Below are positions 1-8,562 of a stretch of 64,000 bases of DNA, one piece after another. A program made the position numbers and the translations under genes. How positions within the stretch are numbered: position 1 is the first letter of the stretch; each line of letters begins with the position of its first letter. The DNA is from Dissulfuribacter thermophilus (GTDB lineage: Bacteria > Desulfobacterota > Dissulfuribacteria > Dissulfuribacterales > Dissulfuribacteraceae): the NCBI RefSeq assembly GCF_001687335.1, contig NZ_MAGO01000002.1:124001-188000 (forward strand). The letters are read 5' to 3'. A model generated the notes under the pieces. That model did no database searches and was not told where the DNA came from. It worked only from the letters and a program-made list of their open reading frames with translations.

Positions 1-564
1 CACGGCAACGGGACTCAAAGGAGTTTCTATTCTCAAAAAAATGTACTCTATTTTTCTACCCACCAATATCCTTACTATCCAGGCACAGGTGCTCATACTG
101 AAGTGGGTTCCGGCAGTGCAAAGGGTTTTACTGTCAACTGTCCACTTCCAGCAGGCTGTGGAGACCAAGACTATGCCGCCATCTTTAAATTACTACTAGA
201 TCCCATTTGCTCATCATTCAAACCAGATATCATATTAGTATCCGCTGGATTCGATATATTTTGGCAGGACCCACTGGGGGGCATGAATGTAACAGAAAAG
301 GGATTTTCCGCAATCTCTAGAGCTCTCATCACTATGGCTGAAACCACATGCAATGGAAGGCTCCTCTTTGTATTAGAAGGTGGCTACAGCATGGATGGTC
401 TAAAAACTGGTGTAATATCAATATTGAGGCAACTTGTTTCCAGAAAAGAGGATGACAGTGTAATTAAAGATGCAACGAAATTCCTTGAAGAGGCACAACC
501 ATTTGCAGCCAGACAATCCTTAGAAAAGGCCATTGGGGTGCAAAAAAGCTATTGGGACCTTTGA
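1..564 (+). CDS. Histone deacetylase-family protein, C-terminal part (5' end outside window)
   Basis: The reading frame is open from base 1, so the N-terminus lies upstream; a GTG at 103 is internal. The fragment starts with HGNGTQ, the core that follows the catalytic DVH motif of HDAC/acetoin-utilization/acetylpolyamine amidohydrolase proteins. It continues with YPGTG, the SAGFD...DP segment carrying a zinc-ligand Asp, and LEGGYS near the end. These fit a zinc-dependent deacetylase of the class II-like bacterial group. The substrate (acetyl-lysine, acetylpolyamine or acetoin-related) cannot be told from this part. The gene ends convergent with glgC, and a 45-bp repeat copy sits between the two stop codons. 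Confidence 0.9.
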   Translation, partial: HGNGTQRSFYSQKNVLYFSTHQYPYYPGTGAHTEVGSGSAKGFTVNCPLPAGCGDQDYAAIFKLLLDPICSSFKPDIILVSAGFDIFWQDPLGGMNVTEKGFSAISRALITMAETTCNGRLLFVLEGGYSMDGLKTGVISILRQLVSRKEDDSVIKDATKFLEEAQPFAARQSLEKAIGVQKSYWDL

Positions 565-571
565 TTTTATA

Positions 572-616
572 CCTAAATCCTGCACGGCAAAAGGGGGCAA
601 AAATTAATTGTATAGG
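572..616. repeat. Structured repeat family, 45-bp deletion copy (copy A)
   Basis: Starts CCTAAATCCTGCACGGC and is identical over 33 bases to one end of the 256-bp copy at 39458-39713. It then jumps to a short other end, AATTGTATAGG. It is flanked on both sides by the 5-bp direct repeat TTATA (567-571 and 617-621), so it is a complete insertion with an internal deletion. The right duplication supplies the stop codon of glgC. It lies between two convergent genes. Confidence 0.75.
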
Positions 617-1810
617 TTATATACGCATCCCAGGAGCAGGCCCAATTTCAGTTCCATCCGGGACTACCTGGTCTTTTGATATAGTGGCACCTGCACCGAT
701 TGTAGTAATGAGTCCATCTTTTTTCCCGATGATGGAACCTCTTCCAACAGTCACTCCTATGTCCGTAATGGTTCTATAGACTCTGGCCTCAGGGGCTATT
801 TGCGTATCAAAAAAGAGTATAGAATCTTCGATCACAGCACCTTTTCCCACTACGACACCTGGAAAGAGTATTGAACGCCTTACAATCCCGTCAACCCTCA
901 CACCATTATAAATCCTAGAGTCTGTAACCTGAGCATGCCTACCAAAACTTGCAGGACCCCTGTCTCGTATGGCCTCATGATCCAAATTTGTCCTAATATT
1001 CCAGCGATCCAAGTCGATTTTTGGTTCTTGGCCAAGTAAATCCATATTGGCCTGCCAATACTCTTCAAGAGTCCTCGAATATGCCCAGTAACCACGGAAA
1101 AAATAGCCGAAAAATCTCCTTCTACCAACTAACTTGGGCATTATATCCTTTCCAAACTCATGAGATGAGTCTCTAACATTTTCCTGTAGAAGCTCCAAGA
1201 GAACTTGGGTGTTAAAGAGATATACAGTCATTGACGCCCAGTTAGAGTAGTGTGTTTTCGGTTTTTCTTCGTAGCCAAGTATCCTTCCCCCTTTTGGGTG
1301 CGAATCTTCTATTTTAGCCTCTCCAAACCTTGAGGGCCCATCAGCCTCTCTGTCCACAAAGGCACAGGTAATTTCTGCTCCCATCTCTAGGTGGAATGAT
1401 ATCATGTCACGGTAATCCATTCGATAAATGTGATCTCCGGACAAAATCAAGACCATTTCAGGTTTAATAGATTCTATAAAATCAATATTTTGATATACTG
1501 CATCCGCAGTACCTTTATACCAATCCGATGCACGGAGGGCCTGAAACGGGGGAAGGAGCGTTACCCCGCGATTTCTTCCTACCATATCCCATGAAGATCC
1601 ATTACCGATATGTTCCACCAGGGACGAGGCCCTGTATTGACAGAGGACCCCTACCCTTTCAATTCCAGAGTTCATTAGATTGCTTAGTGGAAAATCAATA
1701 ATCCTGTAAAGTCCGCCAAAGGGCATGGTGGATTTAGGCCTTAGGTGAGTAAGTACTCCTAGCTCGTCCACTCTTCCGCCTGCAAGTATCAGGGCTAAAA
1801 TATTATCCAT
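617..1810 (-). CDS. glgC: Glucose-1-phosphate adenylyltransferase
   Basis: Makes ADP-glucose from ATP and glucose-1-phosphate, the committed step of bacterial glycogen synthesis. The 397-residue length is usual for the family. The N-terminus has the nucleotidyltransferase signature LILAGGR followed by RPKSTMPFGG; GDHIYRMDY is the metal/sugar-phosphate region and GYEEKPK is typical of GlgC. The last ~110 residues are hexapeptide-like left-handed beta-helix repeats ending in GTEIGPAPG. The ATG at 1810 is well placed. The next gene upstream on this strand is a zinc-ribbon protein ending 36 bp away; no other glycogen gene is in the window. Confidence 0.9.
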   Translation of the reverse strand: MDNILALILAGGRVDELGVLTHLRPKSTMPFGGLYRIIDFPLSNLMNSGIERVGVLCQYRASSLVEHIGNGSSWDMVGRNRGVTLLPPFQALRASDWYKGTADAVYQNIDFIESIKPEMVLILSGDHIYRMDYRDMISFHLEMGAEITCAFVDREADGPSRFGEAKIEDSHPKGGRILGYEEKPKTHYSNWASMTVYLFNTQVLLELLQENVRDSSHEFGKDIMPKLVGRRRFFGYFFRGYWAYSRTLEEYWQANMDLLGQEPKIDLDRWNIRTNLDHEAIRDRGPASFGRHAQVTDSRIYNGVRVDGIVRRSILFPGVVVGKGAVIEDSILFFDTQIAPEARVYRTITDIGVTVGRGSIIGKKDGLITTIGAGATISKDQVVPDGTEIGPAPGMRI

Positions 1811-1846
1811 ACCAACTCCTAACCATCCTGCCCAGCATCACTCCAC

Positions 1847-2194
1847 CTAGTCTGTTTCCTCTGTTTTTTGATCTCCTGAGGCTGCCTCTTCAACTGCTTC
1901 ATCTACCATCTGATCGAAATCCTCTCCTAGATCATCTCCTGCAAGACTTCCCATCTTCTTCATCCATTTGGCCATAGTCTTTGGATCACTTTCGTCTAAC
2001 CCCCCGAGCATTGTTGGATCCATGAGCCTCTCTAATCTTGTCTCCTCAGAGAGGCGAACCCTCACCCTTGATATGAGTTTTTTTACGGACTTACTTCCAC
2101 AATGGGAGCAAAATGGTTCAAATTCTTTGACATTAAGCACCAGGTGAGAAGAGATTCTACTACACTCATGGCACCTGTATTCATAGATAGGCAT
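1847..2194 (-). CDS. FmdB-family zinc-ribbon protein
   Basis: A protein of 115 residues starting MPIYEYRC, the hallmark of the FmdB/CxxC_CxxC_SSSS regulatory family. The ribbon has two CxxC pairs (YRCHECS and FCSHCG), followed by an acidic tail with EEAA. I place the start at the ATG at 2194 because AGGAGG lies eight bases upstream; a GTG three codons earlier (2203) is too close to it. Function is unknown in the family; a regulator or small metal-binding accessory protein is usual. It lies between glgC and a DHH phosphoesterase on the same strand. Confidence 0.85.
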   Translation of the reverse strand: MPIYEYRCHECSRISSHLVLNVKEFEPFCSHCGSKSVKKLISRVRVRLSEETRLERLMDPTMLGGLDESDPKTMAKWMKKMGSLAGDDLGEDFDQMVDEAVEEAASGDQKTEETD

Positions 2195-2216
2195 ACCCAC
2201 CACCTCCTCAAAAAAG

Positions 2217-3275
2217 CTATTTCAAAACGCTCTTAAAAAATTTCTGAAGCCCTTTAGTGTCAAAGGTAGAGGGATCAATGTCTGGGAGATTTTTGAAGGG
2301 CACCTCTGCCCTTGCGCTTTGTCTATGTCCTCCAGCTGAACCCACTTTTCCGAAAACCTTTTGGGCCAGTTTGCCCGCATCTTTTTTATAACCATCGGAA
2401 CGAAATATAACAATTAGTTTCTCTCCATATTGACCGGAGATGATGACCCATCCAATCTCATGGACATGGGTGAGAAAATCAGCCACCACAACGAGGATAT
2501 CCGGATTTCCAACTCTCCCTAAGTGGGCATAAATTCGATTTTTACGAATTTTCATGTTTTCAAAGGCAATCTTAAAATATTTCAGCTCAGATCTTCTGAT
2601 ATCGGCAGTCTCTATTTTGTTTAGAAGATTTTGATTTATACGTTTAAAAAGATACTGAAAACACAATACATCTGAATAGGAGCACTTAACAGTGAAATTT
2701 TGGGTATCCACTTTTATTCCATAAAAAAGACCAGTGGATAGCGCAACAGAGGGCTTGATTCCAGCAGCTTTAAGATATTCCGTCATCATTGATGAAACAG
2801 CACCGTACTCAGGTCGAACGTCGATAAATCGTGCATTCCACCCGGTGGTGAGGGGATGGTGATCAATGACCACATCGAATTCAATCTTTTGGAAGTCTGG
2901 GTGATGGGAAGGCTGAGAATCCACAATGATCCTCTTGGTAAACTCCTCTGCCTTTACATTCTTCAGTCGCACTAGAGGGATCTTCAAAAGGTCTCTCATA
3001 GCAAGATTATTAACACGTTTAATGTTATTGGGGTGAGCTATAACTATTTCCCGAACCCTACGACTCAAAATTCTCTTGAGTGCCATGGCACTTGCCATGG
3101 AGTCTGGATCAGCAACTATAACTATGAGAACCCTATCTTCCCTTGAAAAAAGTTGGCAAAAGGAACGAAAACGCTCTTTATTGGAGAGCCTTTTTAGGGC
3201 CTTAACACAACATATTATATCATTACGACCGTTTTTACTGGCATTAGCACCCTTTTTACCATTTTCTGTAGCCAT
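2217..3275 (-). CDS. DHH/DHHA1-family phosphoesterase (NrnA-like)
   Basis: A 352-residue protein of the DHH superfamily, which includes NrnA oligoribonuclease/pAp phosphatase. Visible elements are VADPDSMASAMAL in place of the classic HxNPDxDxxGS motif I, IVDSQPSHHP, the DHH motif in VIDHHP, and GIKVDTQNF. A C-terminal DHHA1 domain has GSAGGHR. An N-terminal basic stretch of ~45 residues is extra. By family it would hydrolyse short RNA, pAp or cyclic dinucleotide products using Mn2+. The variant motif I (DPDS) means substrate cannot be assumed. Confidence 0.85.
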   Translation of the reverse strand: MATENGKKGANASKNGRNDIICCVKALKRLSNKERFRSFCQLFSREDRVLIVIVADPDSMASAMALKRILSRRVREIVIAHPNNIKRVNNLAMRDLLKIPLVRLKNVKAEEFTKRIIVDSQPSHHPDFQKIEFDVVIDHHPLTTGWNARFIDVRPEYGAVSSMMTEYLKAAGIKPSVALSTGLFYGIKVDTQNFTVKCSYSDVLCFQYLFKRINQNLLNKIETADIRRSELKYFKIAFENMKIRKNRIYAHLGRVGNPDILVVVADFLTHVHEIGWVIISGQYGEKLIVIFRSDGYKKDAGKLAQKVFGKVGSAGGHRQSARAEVPFKNLPDIDPSTFDTKGLQKFFKSVLK

Positions 3276-3711
3276 ATCTTACCAGTTCTTTTTGAATGCC
3301 TCTATCTTTCCCTATGACTCTAATGGAGGTTCCGATTCCCTTGGAAAAGTTTCTTTTTGAGAATATTTTGTGGCGATTATAATCAGTATTCCCAACTGTG
3401 GCAATGCCAACCTTATATTGGATTCAAATTATGATGCAGCTGGCAAATTTTACAAAATATTATTTGAGGGCTATACAGGTGAAGTTTTCAATAGAATTTA
3501 GCTAACAACCTATTGAAATTTAAATATATTATTTTTTACTCACATTATGGAGTGCTCAATCTACTTGAAAAGCGCTTGCCTTATAGAAGTTCCCTAGATA
3601 TGTTGACAAATAGTATGAGGTTTTACAAAATTGTCTGGCTGGGGCTCCTTATTAGGGGTATTTTAGATACGGCTGCAGAAATTAAAAGAAGGAAAAGGAG
3701 GACTGTTAAAC
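3276..3711. other. Intergenic region without a clear gene
   Basis: 436 AT-rich bases upstream of two divergent genes. A 44-codon frame at 3370-3501 (+, GTG start, no ribosome-binding site) reads protein-like (PNCGNANLILDSNYDAAGKF) and could be a remnant, but I cannot identify it. The longer frame starting near 3513 has no ribosome-binding site and runs through the 5' part of the next gene in another phase. Confidence 0.4.
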
Positions 3712-3954
3712 ATGAAAGCCTACATACTGATAAACACCCAGATAGGAAAAACAACAGAGGTGGTCAAGGAACTTTCGGAGATGAAAGAGGTAAAAAAACT
3801 TGATATCATTATGGGACCTTACGATATCATAGCAGAAGTGGAAACCGACAACCATGACACCTTATCACGGATAGTAATCAATCGCATGCAAAGAATAGAT
3901 GCCATAAACCATACAATGACTTGCCCTGTTGTGGCCATGGAAGACGCCCTTTAA
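3712..3954 (+). CDS. Stand-alone Lrp/AsnC ligand-binding (RAM) domain protein
   Basis: An 80-residue protein made only of the AsnC_trans_reg/RAM fold: MKAYILINTQIGKTTEVVKE, then VKKLDIIMGPYDIIAEVE, then TCPVVAM. There is no helix-turn-helix. Such stand-alone domains form dimers or decamers that bind amino acids or small effectors and may modulate full-length Lrp proteins. AAGGAGG lies nine bases upstream of the ATG. It is convergent with the small flagellar-operon gene that follows (six bases between stop codons). Confidence 0.85.
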   Translation: MKAYILINTQIGKTTEVVKELSEMKEVKKLDIIMGPYDIIAEVETDNHDTLSRIVINRMQRIDAINHTMTCPVVAMEDAL

Positions 3955-3960
3955 AGCCTT

Positions 3961-4305
3961 TTATTTAGGCCTTTTTGCCAGGGCAAGCTCAACTTCAGTT
4001 TGAGTTAGGCCTAAACGATCGGCAATTTCTTCCACGGATTTTCCCATTGAAGAGAGTCGTTTTATCTCTGTATAAACATCTATAGGAGCTGTTTTTTTTA
4101 CCTTTGCTTTACTGGTAGCGGAGATCTCTTCTTGCAGTCTCGTGGTCAACTCTTGACTCTCTTTGAGAATCTTTATGAGTCGTTCGATCTTCTTGGGATC
4201 TAAAAACGTAAGGCGCCTGTAAATAGCCCAAAAGGCTACTATAAGTATAAGATCAATAATTATCTGAAATAGTATTAAGACATTAAGACCAACTTCGAAA
4301 TTCAT
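3961..4305 (-). CDS. Small membrane-anchored HTH-like protein, last gene of the flagellar operon
   Basis: 114 residues: an N-terminal membrane helix (~7-28), a Lys/Glu-rich coiled-coil-like middle and a C-terminal helix-turn-helix-like segment, SVEEIADRLGLTQTEVELAL. This layout resembles DUF2802/DUF6115 proteins found at the end of flagellar operons (SwrB-like in Bacillus); that assignment is from layout, not clear identity. Its ATG overlaps the stop of the preceding 95-residue gene by four bases (ATGA), so the two are translationally coupled. Confidence 0.65.
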   Translation of the reverse strand: MNFEVGLNVLILFQIIIDLILIVAFWAIYRRLTFLDPKKIERLIKILKESQELTTRLQEEISATSKAKVKKTAPIDVYTEIKRLSSMGKSVEEIADRLGLTQTEVELALAKRPK

Positions 4306-4589
4306 ATGGTTATATCAACTTTTTTTGACTCAACAGGGTGTGTATCTTCTTCCTTTTCTCCTTTTTCTGATGAATAAGACCTGTCGTTGGCCTCATCCTC
4401 CTTGTCCGTTACAGAAAGAGTGACCCTGTCTTCAGGATAGACATCTTCCTCATGCCTTTCATCTTTATCTTGTTCTTTTTCTGGATCCTTTTCTTTACCC
4501 CTTTTGAAGACGGCATCACCTCCTCCATGTTTTTGAATACGAGATAGAGGAATAGCACCATTTATTTTTTTTACTATGCCATCTGACAT
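4302..4589 (-). CDS. Small highly charged protein of unknown function in the flagellar operon
   Basis: 95 residues, hydrophilic, dominated by Glu, Lys and Asp after an N-terminal SDGIVKKINGAIPLSRIQ segment. No membrane helix, cysteine or recognisable domain; the tail is likely disordered. It starts one base after the stop of the FliL-like gene and overlaps the next gene by four bases, so it belongs to the operon. I do not recognise it. Confidence 0.6.
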   Translation of the reverse strand: MSDGIVKKINGAIPLSRIQKHGGGDAVFKRGKEKDPEKEQDKDERHEEDVYPEDRVTLSVTDKEDEANDRSYSSEKGEKEEDTHPVESKKVDITI

Positions 4590-4590
4590 T

Positions 4591-5559
4591 TTACTTCAGT
4601 ACAAACCCTACCAATCTAAGATCTTCGACCTTGTTTGGGGCCAAAAACTTGTTTAGGCGATCCATTATGGGCTTTCTATAAGAAAATAAAGATCTTTGAC
4701 TCAATCCAGAACTTATATCGATTCCTTTTAATTCAGAATATATAATGTCCCTTACCCATGCAACTTTTTCACTGAATGCCCTCTTTGATGCCACATCATC
4801 GAACACCAGTTCTGCCTTAAGCTTGAAAAATACGAGTTCCCCGTTCATTTGGGCTGGAATGATAAATGGATCCAAATTCATAGTATAAAAACCGCGATCC
4901 AACCTTTGTAAATCTTGGATCTTACCTTCTGAGGTCTTAGTTGAAGTTTTGACATTAAGTGTCTGTTGACTAGTGTGTTTTAGATAATCTTGAGGAGGAG
5001 GTTCTGTCTTGAGTACCTTGAACAGGACAAAGATACCAACAAGGAAAATAATAGAATTTACAAAAGAAAAAATATTCGTCAAATTGAACCATTCTAGCAG
5101 AGACCCATCTTTTTCTTCCTCTAATTCTTCCTCCTCCACCTGATCTTCATGCTCTTCAGATCCAGAGACTAGCTCATCTCCAGATTCATCTTTACTTTCC
5201 GTCACCACTGTCTCTTCATCAGACTCAGGAGGCTCAACTTGAGACTCTGGCTCTGGAGTGTCCTTTATAAGGGGTTCCTTGTTGTCCTCTGTTATATCGT
5301 CAAATAAAGGGATCTCATCAAGCCCGCCACTTTCATCCCAAAGTTCATCATCGGTAATAGAGATTCCAAGGTCTTCTTCAAAATCCTCAAGGGGAGGGAC
5401 TGAACTTTGGTCCTCCTGCTCCTCATTCAGCTGGTTGTCTTTGAGTGCGTTATCGTCCTGGCCCTCTTGGGGAATATCCTTCCCGATTACTTCTTCTTTT
5501 TTAGGACCCGGCTCTACAATATCTTCTATTATGCCTTCTTTGCGTTCTTCTTCAGCCAC
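4591..5559 (-). CDS. FliL-like protein with a long acidic N-terminal extension
   Basis: 322 residues. Residues 1-155 are extremely acidic and low-complexity, with runs of Glu and Asp. One membrane helix follows at ~163-181. The last ~100 residues resemble the periplasmic FliL domain (YTMNLDPFIIPA ... LVFFKLKAELVF). FliL supports stator function at the flagellar motor. A conventional 175-residue fliL heads the same operon (15734-16261), so this is a second FliL-type protein with an unusual cytoplasmic tail. The GTG start has no obvious ribosome-binding site and lies ten bases after the cheY stop. Confidence 0.75.
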   Translation of the reverse strand: MAEEERKEGIIEDIVEPGPKKEEVIGKDIPQEGQDDNALKDNQLNEEQEDQSSVPPLEDFEEDLGISITDDELWDESGGLDEIPLFDDITEDNKEPLIKDTPEPESQVEPPESDEETVVTESKDESGDELVSGSEEHEDQVEEEELEEEKDGSLLEWFNLTNIFSFVNSIIFLVGIFVLFKVLKTEPPPQDYLKHTSQQTLNVKTSTKTSEGKIQDLQRLDRGFYTMNLDPFIIPAQMNGELVFFKLKAELVFDDVASKRAFSEKVAWVRDIIYSELKGIDISSGLSQRSLFSYRKPIMDRLNKFLAPNKVEDLRLVGFVLK

Positions 5560-5569
5560 TTTTTAAATA

Positions 5570-5950
5570 TCAAGAAAAGATTTTTTCAATCTTTTCACTC
5601 AATGTTTCCGGAGTAAAGGGTTTTACTATGTAATTGCTAACCCGTGCCTTAACAGCCTCAATAATATTTTCTTTTTGAGCCTCTGCAGTGACCATCAGAA
5701 ATGGAATATCTTTAAAACGCTCATCTGCCCTAACCTTTTTGAGCAACTCTAGCCCTGTCATCTTTGGCATATTCCAATCTGATACAATGAAATCTACAGG
5801 CTCTTTTTGAAGGATCTCCCAAGCGGTAGATCCGTCGTCTGCCTCAATAAAATTTTTAAAGCCTATTTGGGACAAAATATTTTTCACAATACGCCTCATA
5901 GTGGCAAAATCATCTACGATCATAACCTTCATATTATAGTCAATGGCCAT
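5570..5950 (-). CDS. cheY: Chemotaxis response regulator CheY
   Basis: 126-residue single receiver domain, the usual CheY length. Visible are the acidic pocket (VDD), the phospho-acceptor Asp in FIVSDWNMP, the conserved Thr in MVTAEA and the Lys of IVKPF. Phospho-CheY binds the FliM/FliN switch to change rotation sense. The sequence ALKDIPFLMVTAEA-type spacing fits motility CheY rather than sporulation-type regulators. It lies in the flagellar operon after fliA with AGGAGGTTGAC upstream of the ATG. No CheA, CheW or other che gene is in the window. Confidence 0.93.
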   Translation of the reverse strand: MAIDYNMKVMIVDDFATMRRIVKNILSQIGFKNFIEADDGSTAWEILQKEPVDFIVSDWNMPKMTGLELLKKVRADERFKDIPFLMVTAEAQKENIIEAVKARVSNYIVKPFTPETLSEKIEKIFS

Positions 5951-6039
5951 GTCAACCTCCTTTTATTACGCAGACTTAATCTAAGCTACCCTCACATCTT
6001 ATTCGGCTAATGGTTCAAAGATCTAAAATAGAATTCCTT

Positions 6040-6843
6040 CTACACGGCAACTGCAAAAAGATCCTCTTTAAAGGCCCTGAGCTTTGCCCTGAGTCTGAGA
6101 ATGGCCTTGGTGTGCATCTGAGATATTCTGGATTCGGTATAGCCCATGATCTCACCAATCTCCCTCATGGTCAGTTCTTCATAATAGTACAGAGATACAA
6201 CTAGCTTTTCCTTTTCCGGAAGTCCCTGTATGGCCTCTTTGAGAATCTCTTTTACCTCACTCATATTGAGCTTCACAAAGGGATCTTGGTCACCATTGTC
6301 TGCTATTAAATCAAAAAGATCCTCTTCTGAGTTACTATCAGGCAGGCGTCGCCTTATCATTTCAATGTCTAGAAAGGTGACATTTTTTGTCTGATCTAGA
6401 AGTTGGTAGAATTCATCCAGACTTATCCCCAAGGCCTGGGCAACTTCTTCATCCTCAGCCGGTCTTCCAAGCCTCTTTTCCAGGTCGGCATAGGCCTTTT
6501 CTAAGTCAGAGGCCTTCTTTCTCAGGGAACGAGGAACCCAATCAAGAGATCTTAGCTCATCGAGCATGGCACCTCTAATTCTGAATTCTGCATAGGTTTT
6601 GAACTGATTTTTTTTTGTTGGATCGAATTTTTCAATGGCATCAATAAGACCCATTACACCGGAGCTGATGAGATCATCTATTGAAATATGCGGAGGAAGA
6701 CGCATGGCCAATCGACCAGCCACATAACGAATAAGCGGCGCATAGTGGAGTATGAGTTGTCCACGCTCCTCACTTGTAAGCCGCCTATTTTTACTTAATA
6801 GCTCTTCAGCTAAATCCTTTTGACTTCCAGAGCTACCAGACAT
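6040..6843 (-). CDS. fliA: Flagellar sigma factor sigma-28 (FliA/WhiG)
   Basis: 267-residue sigma-70 family factor without region 1.1, as usual for FliA. Region 2 shows DLISSGVMGLIDAIEKFDP and FKTYAEFRIRGAMLDELR; region 3 has WVPRSLRKKA; region 4 has LTMREIGEIMGYTESRISQ. It directs RNA polymerase to late flagellar and chemotaxis promoters and is normally held by the anti-sigma FlgM, which is not in the window. It follows flhG in the operon, an arrangement common in polar-flagellated bacteria. Confidence 0.95.
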   Translation of the reverse strand: MSGSSGSQKDLAEELLSKNRRLTSEERGQLILHYAPLIRYVAGRLAMRLPPHISIDDLISSGVMGLIDAIEKFDPTKKNQFKTYAEFRIRGAMLDELRSLDWVPRSLRKKASDLEKAYADLEKRLGRPAEDEEVAQALGISLDEFYQLLDQTKNVTFLDIEMIRRRLPDSNSEEDLFDLIADNGDQDPFVKLNMSEVKEILKEAIQGLPEKEKLVVSLYYYEELTMREIGEIMGYTESRISQMHTKAILRLRAKLRAFKEDLFAVAV

Positions 6844-6869
6844 CCCTATCCCGGCTTTAATCCTTTAAG

Positions 6870-7682
6870 TTATTGAATCATCAAAAAATCTTTCCAGAAA
6901 AATCTTATATTTCCATCGGGCTTGGCCTCTTGACCCATCCTGTTAATCCTGTGAGCGAGATCTCGGAATGCCGCACTCGATGAGGCATTAGGATACATAT
7001 CAAGGACTGCCCTTTGTTGCAATACTGCTTTTTGTAAATATTGATCCCTTGGGACAAAACCAATGAACTCCAATCGTAACGGTCCCAAGAAACGATCTGC
7101 TACCGATGCCAATTGACTATAAACCTTCTTGGCATCATTTTCACTATTTGCCCAGTTTACCAGGATGCAAAAGTCCTCGACCTTGTGCCTAGTATAAAGG
7201 ACCTTGATGAGTGCATAGGCGTCAGTAATAGAAGTTGGTTCTGGTGTGACTACGATTATTCTATGTTGACTTGCTATGTTGAAATAGAGGACATTGTCTG
7301 AAATACCCGCGGCAGTGTCTATAAGCAGCGTGTCAATCATATCAGATATGGTTTCCATTTCATCGAGGAGAATTCTCTTTTGAGTCTCAGTCAGATCCAA
7401 AAGTTCCGGAACACCTGAACCTGCGGGAAGAATGAGAATCCCATGAGGACCTTCAACAAGTACGTCCTTGATAGTCTTTTCCCCTGATAATACGTGCTTA
7501 ATATTATAGCGTGGGGCCAGGCCCAAAAGCACGTCAATATTTGCCAGTCCAAGGTCCGCATCTAGGATTAATGGCCTTTTGCCCATATTGGCCAAGGCAA
7601 TAGCCGTATTGGCCACTATATTTGTCTTACCTACACCGCCTTTTCCGCTTGAAAATGAAAAAACACTATGGGTGGATCCCAC
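6870..7682 (-). CDS. flhG: Flagellar number regulator FlhG (FleN), MinD-like ATPase
   Basis: 270-residue ParA/MinD-type ATPase. The deviant Walker A is FSSGKGGVGKTN, followed by ILDADLGLANIDVLLG and LIDTAAGISDNV, both typical of FlhG/FleN. It limits flagellar number, working against FlhF. It starts with GTG at 7682 with AAGGAG seven bases upstream, and overlaps the end of flhF by 17 bases, which fixes the pairing. Confidence 0.93.
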   Translation of the reverse strand: MGSTHSVFSFSSGKGGVGKTNIVANTAIALANMGKRPLILDADLGLANIDVLLGLAPRYNIKHVLSGEKTIKDVLVEGPHGILILPAGSGVPELLDLTETQKRILLDEMETISDMIDTLLIDTAAGISDNVLYFNIASQHRIIVVTPEPTSITDAYALIKVLYTRHKVEDFCILVNWANSENDAKKVYSQLASVADRFLGPLRLEFIGFVPRDQYLQKAVLQQRAVLDMYPNASSSAAFRDLAHRINRMGQEAKPDGNIRFFWKDFLMIQ

Positions 7683-8562
7683 TGATTATCTCCTTTGCCT
7701 GCGTCCTCAAACTCTTTTTCGCAAGCGCCTTTAAAAAAAACTGCCTCTTTTTACATGAAGAATGGCCCAGGGTACTAAATTTAAACTCTTCAAAGTCGGC
7801 TGTTACCCTTTGACCACTTGAAACATATACAACATCTACACTCAGATCCGCAACAATTTCTCTTACACGGCCTCTGTCTTTTAGCTCGTCAACCTTTGTC
7901 AATACAAAGGCGCATAAGGGAAATTCATAGATTTCACGAACAAGTGCCTTTAAATCCACTGGATTCATGTTTGAAGGCATCACTGCCAATGCCTTAAGAC
8001 CTGGTGTTGCTACAAAAAACCTTTTCAGTCTATCCCTCTTTTCTTCATCAAAAAGGTTAACTCCTGGAAAGTCTGCAAGTAGAATTTCGTCCTCTGCTGA
8101 GGCTGATACAATCCTTAGCAATTCCAATGGAGTCTTTGCATTATAATATGGTATCTCAAGTATATGGGAAACCTTTTTGAGGGCCTCATGAGCGCCTAAA
8201 CGTATGTTATCAACGTTTACTATCTTTACCCTGTAACCCTTTTGTTTAAATCTGAATGCAAGTTTCAAAAGAACTGTGGTTTTACCACTACCAGATGGGC
8301 CAATAATGCCGAAAAATTTGGGACTTGCGCTCAATAATTCATTTTCTGTGCAATAGAGCTTACGCCTTGATATTGACCTTGCGTCAAATTCGTCGTGCTG
8401 GACCTCATCTAGGTCCACTGCTGCAACTACTTCAAATAGTCGTGCTCCGTTTTCCCCTTCTACGGATCCAGTTTCAATAATTACGGCGTCATCGCCCATA
8501 TTCTTTTTGACCAATTCAAAGGCAGACGCCATGTCTCTTGCACGAAATCTTTGAATCTTCAT
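7666..8562 (-). CDS. flhF: Flagellar biosynthesis GTPase FlhF, short form
   Basis: 298-residue SRP-type GTPase, clearly shorter than the usual ~380-450. The start MKIQRFRARDMASAFELVK is typical FlhF. The P-loop GPSGSGKTT comes at ~88-96, leaving little room for the B and N domains. TKVDEL is the G4 motif. The G3 motif, DTAG in most FlhF, is DFPG here, so nucleotide turnover may differ. FlhF sets the site of polar flagellum assembly. It begins directly before the flhA stop codon. Confidence 0.9.
   Translation of the reverse strand: MKIQRFRARDMASAFELVKKNMGDDAVIIETGSVEGENGARLFEVVAAVDLDEVQHDEFDARSISRRKLYCTENELLSASPKFFGIIGPSGSGKTTVLLKLAFRFKQKGYRVKIVNVDNIRLGAHEALKKVSHILEIPYYNAKTPLELLRIVSASAEDEILLADFPGVNLFDEEKRDRLKRFFVATPGLKALAVMPSNMNPVDLKALVREIYEFPLCAFVLTKVDELKDRGRVREIVADLSVDVVYVSSGQRVTADFEEFKFSTLGHSSCKKRQFFLKALAKKSLRTQAKEIISGIHP

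Noticed and set aside
3513-3803. 96-codon plus-strand frame overlapping the Lrp-type RAM gene
   Set aside because: No ribosome-binding site; it overlaps the well-supported gene at 3712 in another phase, and its tail is low-complexity Lys/Arg from that overlap.
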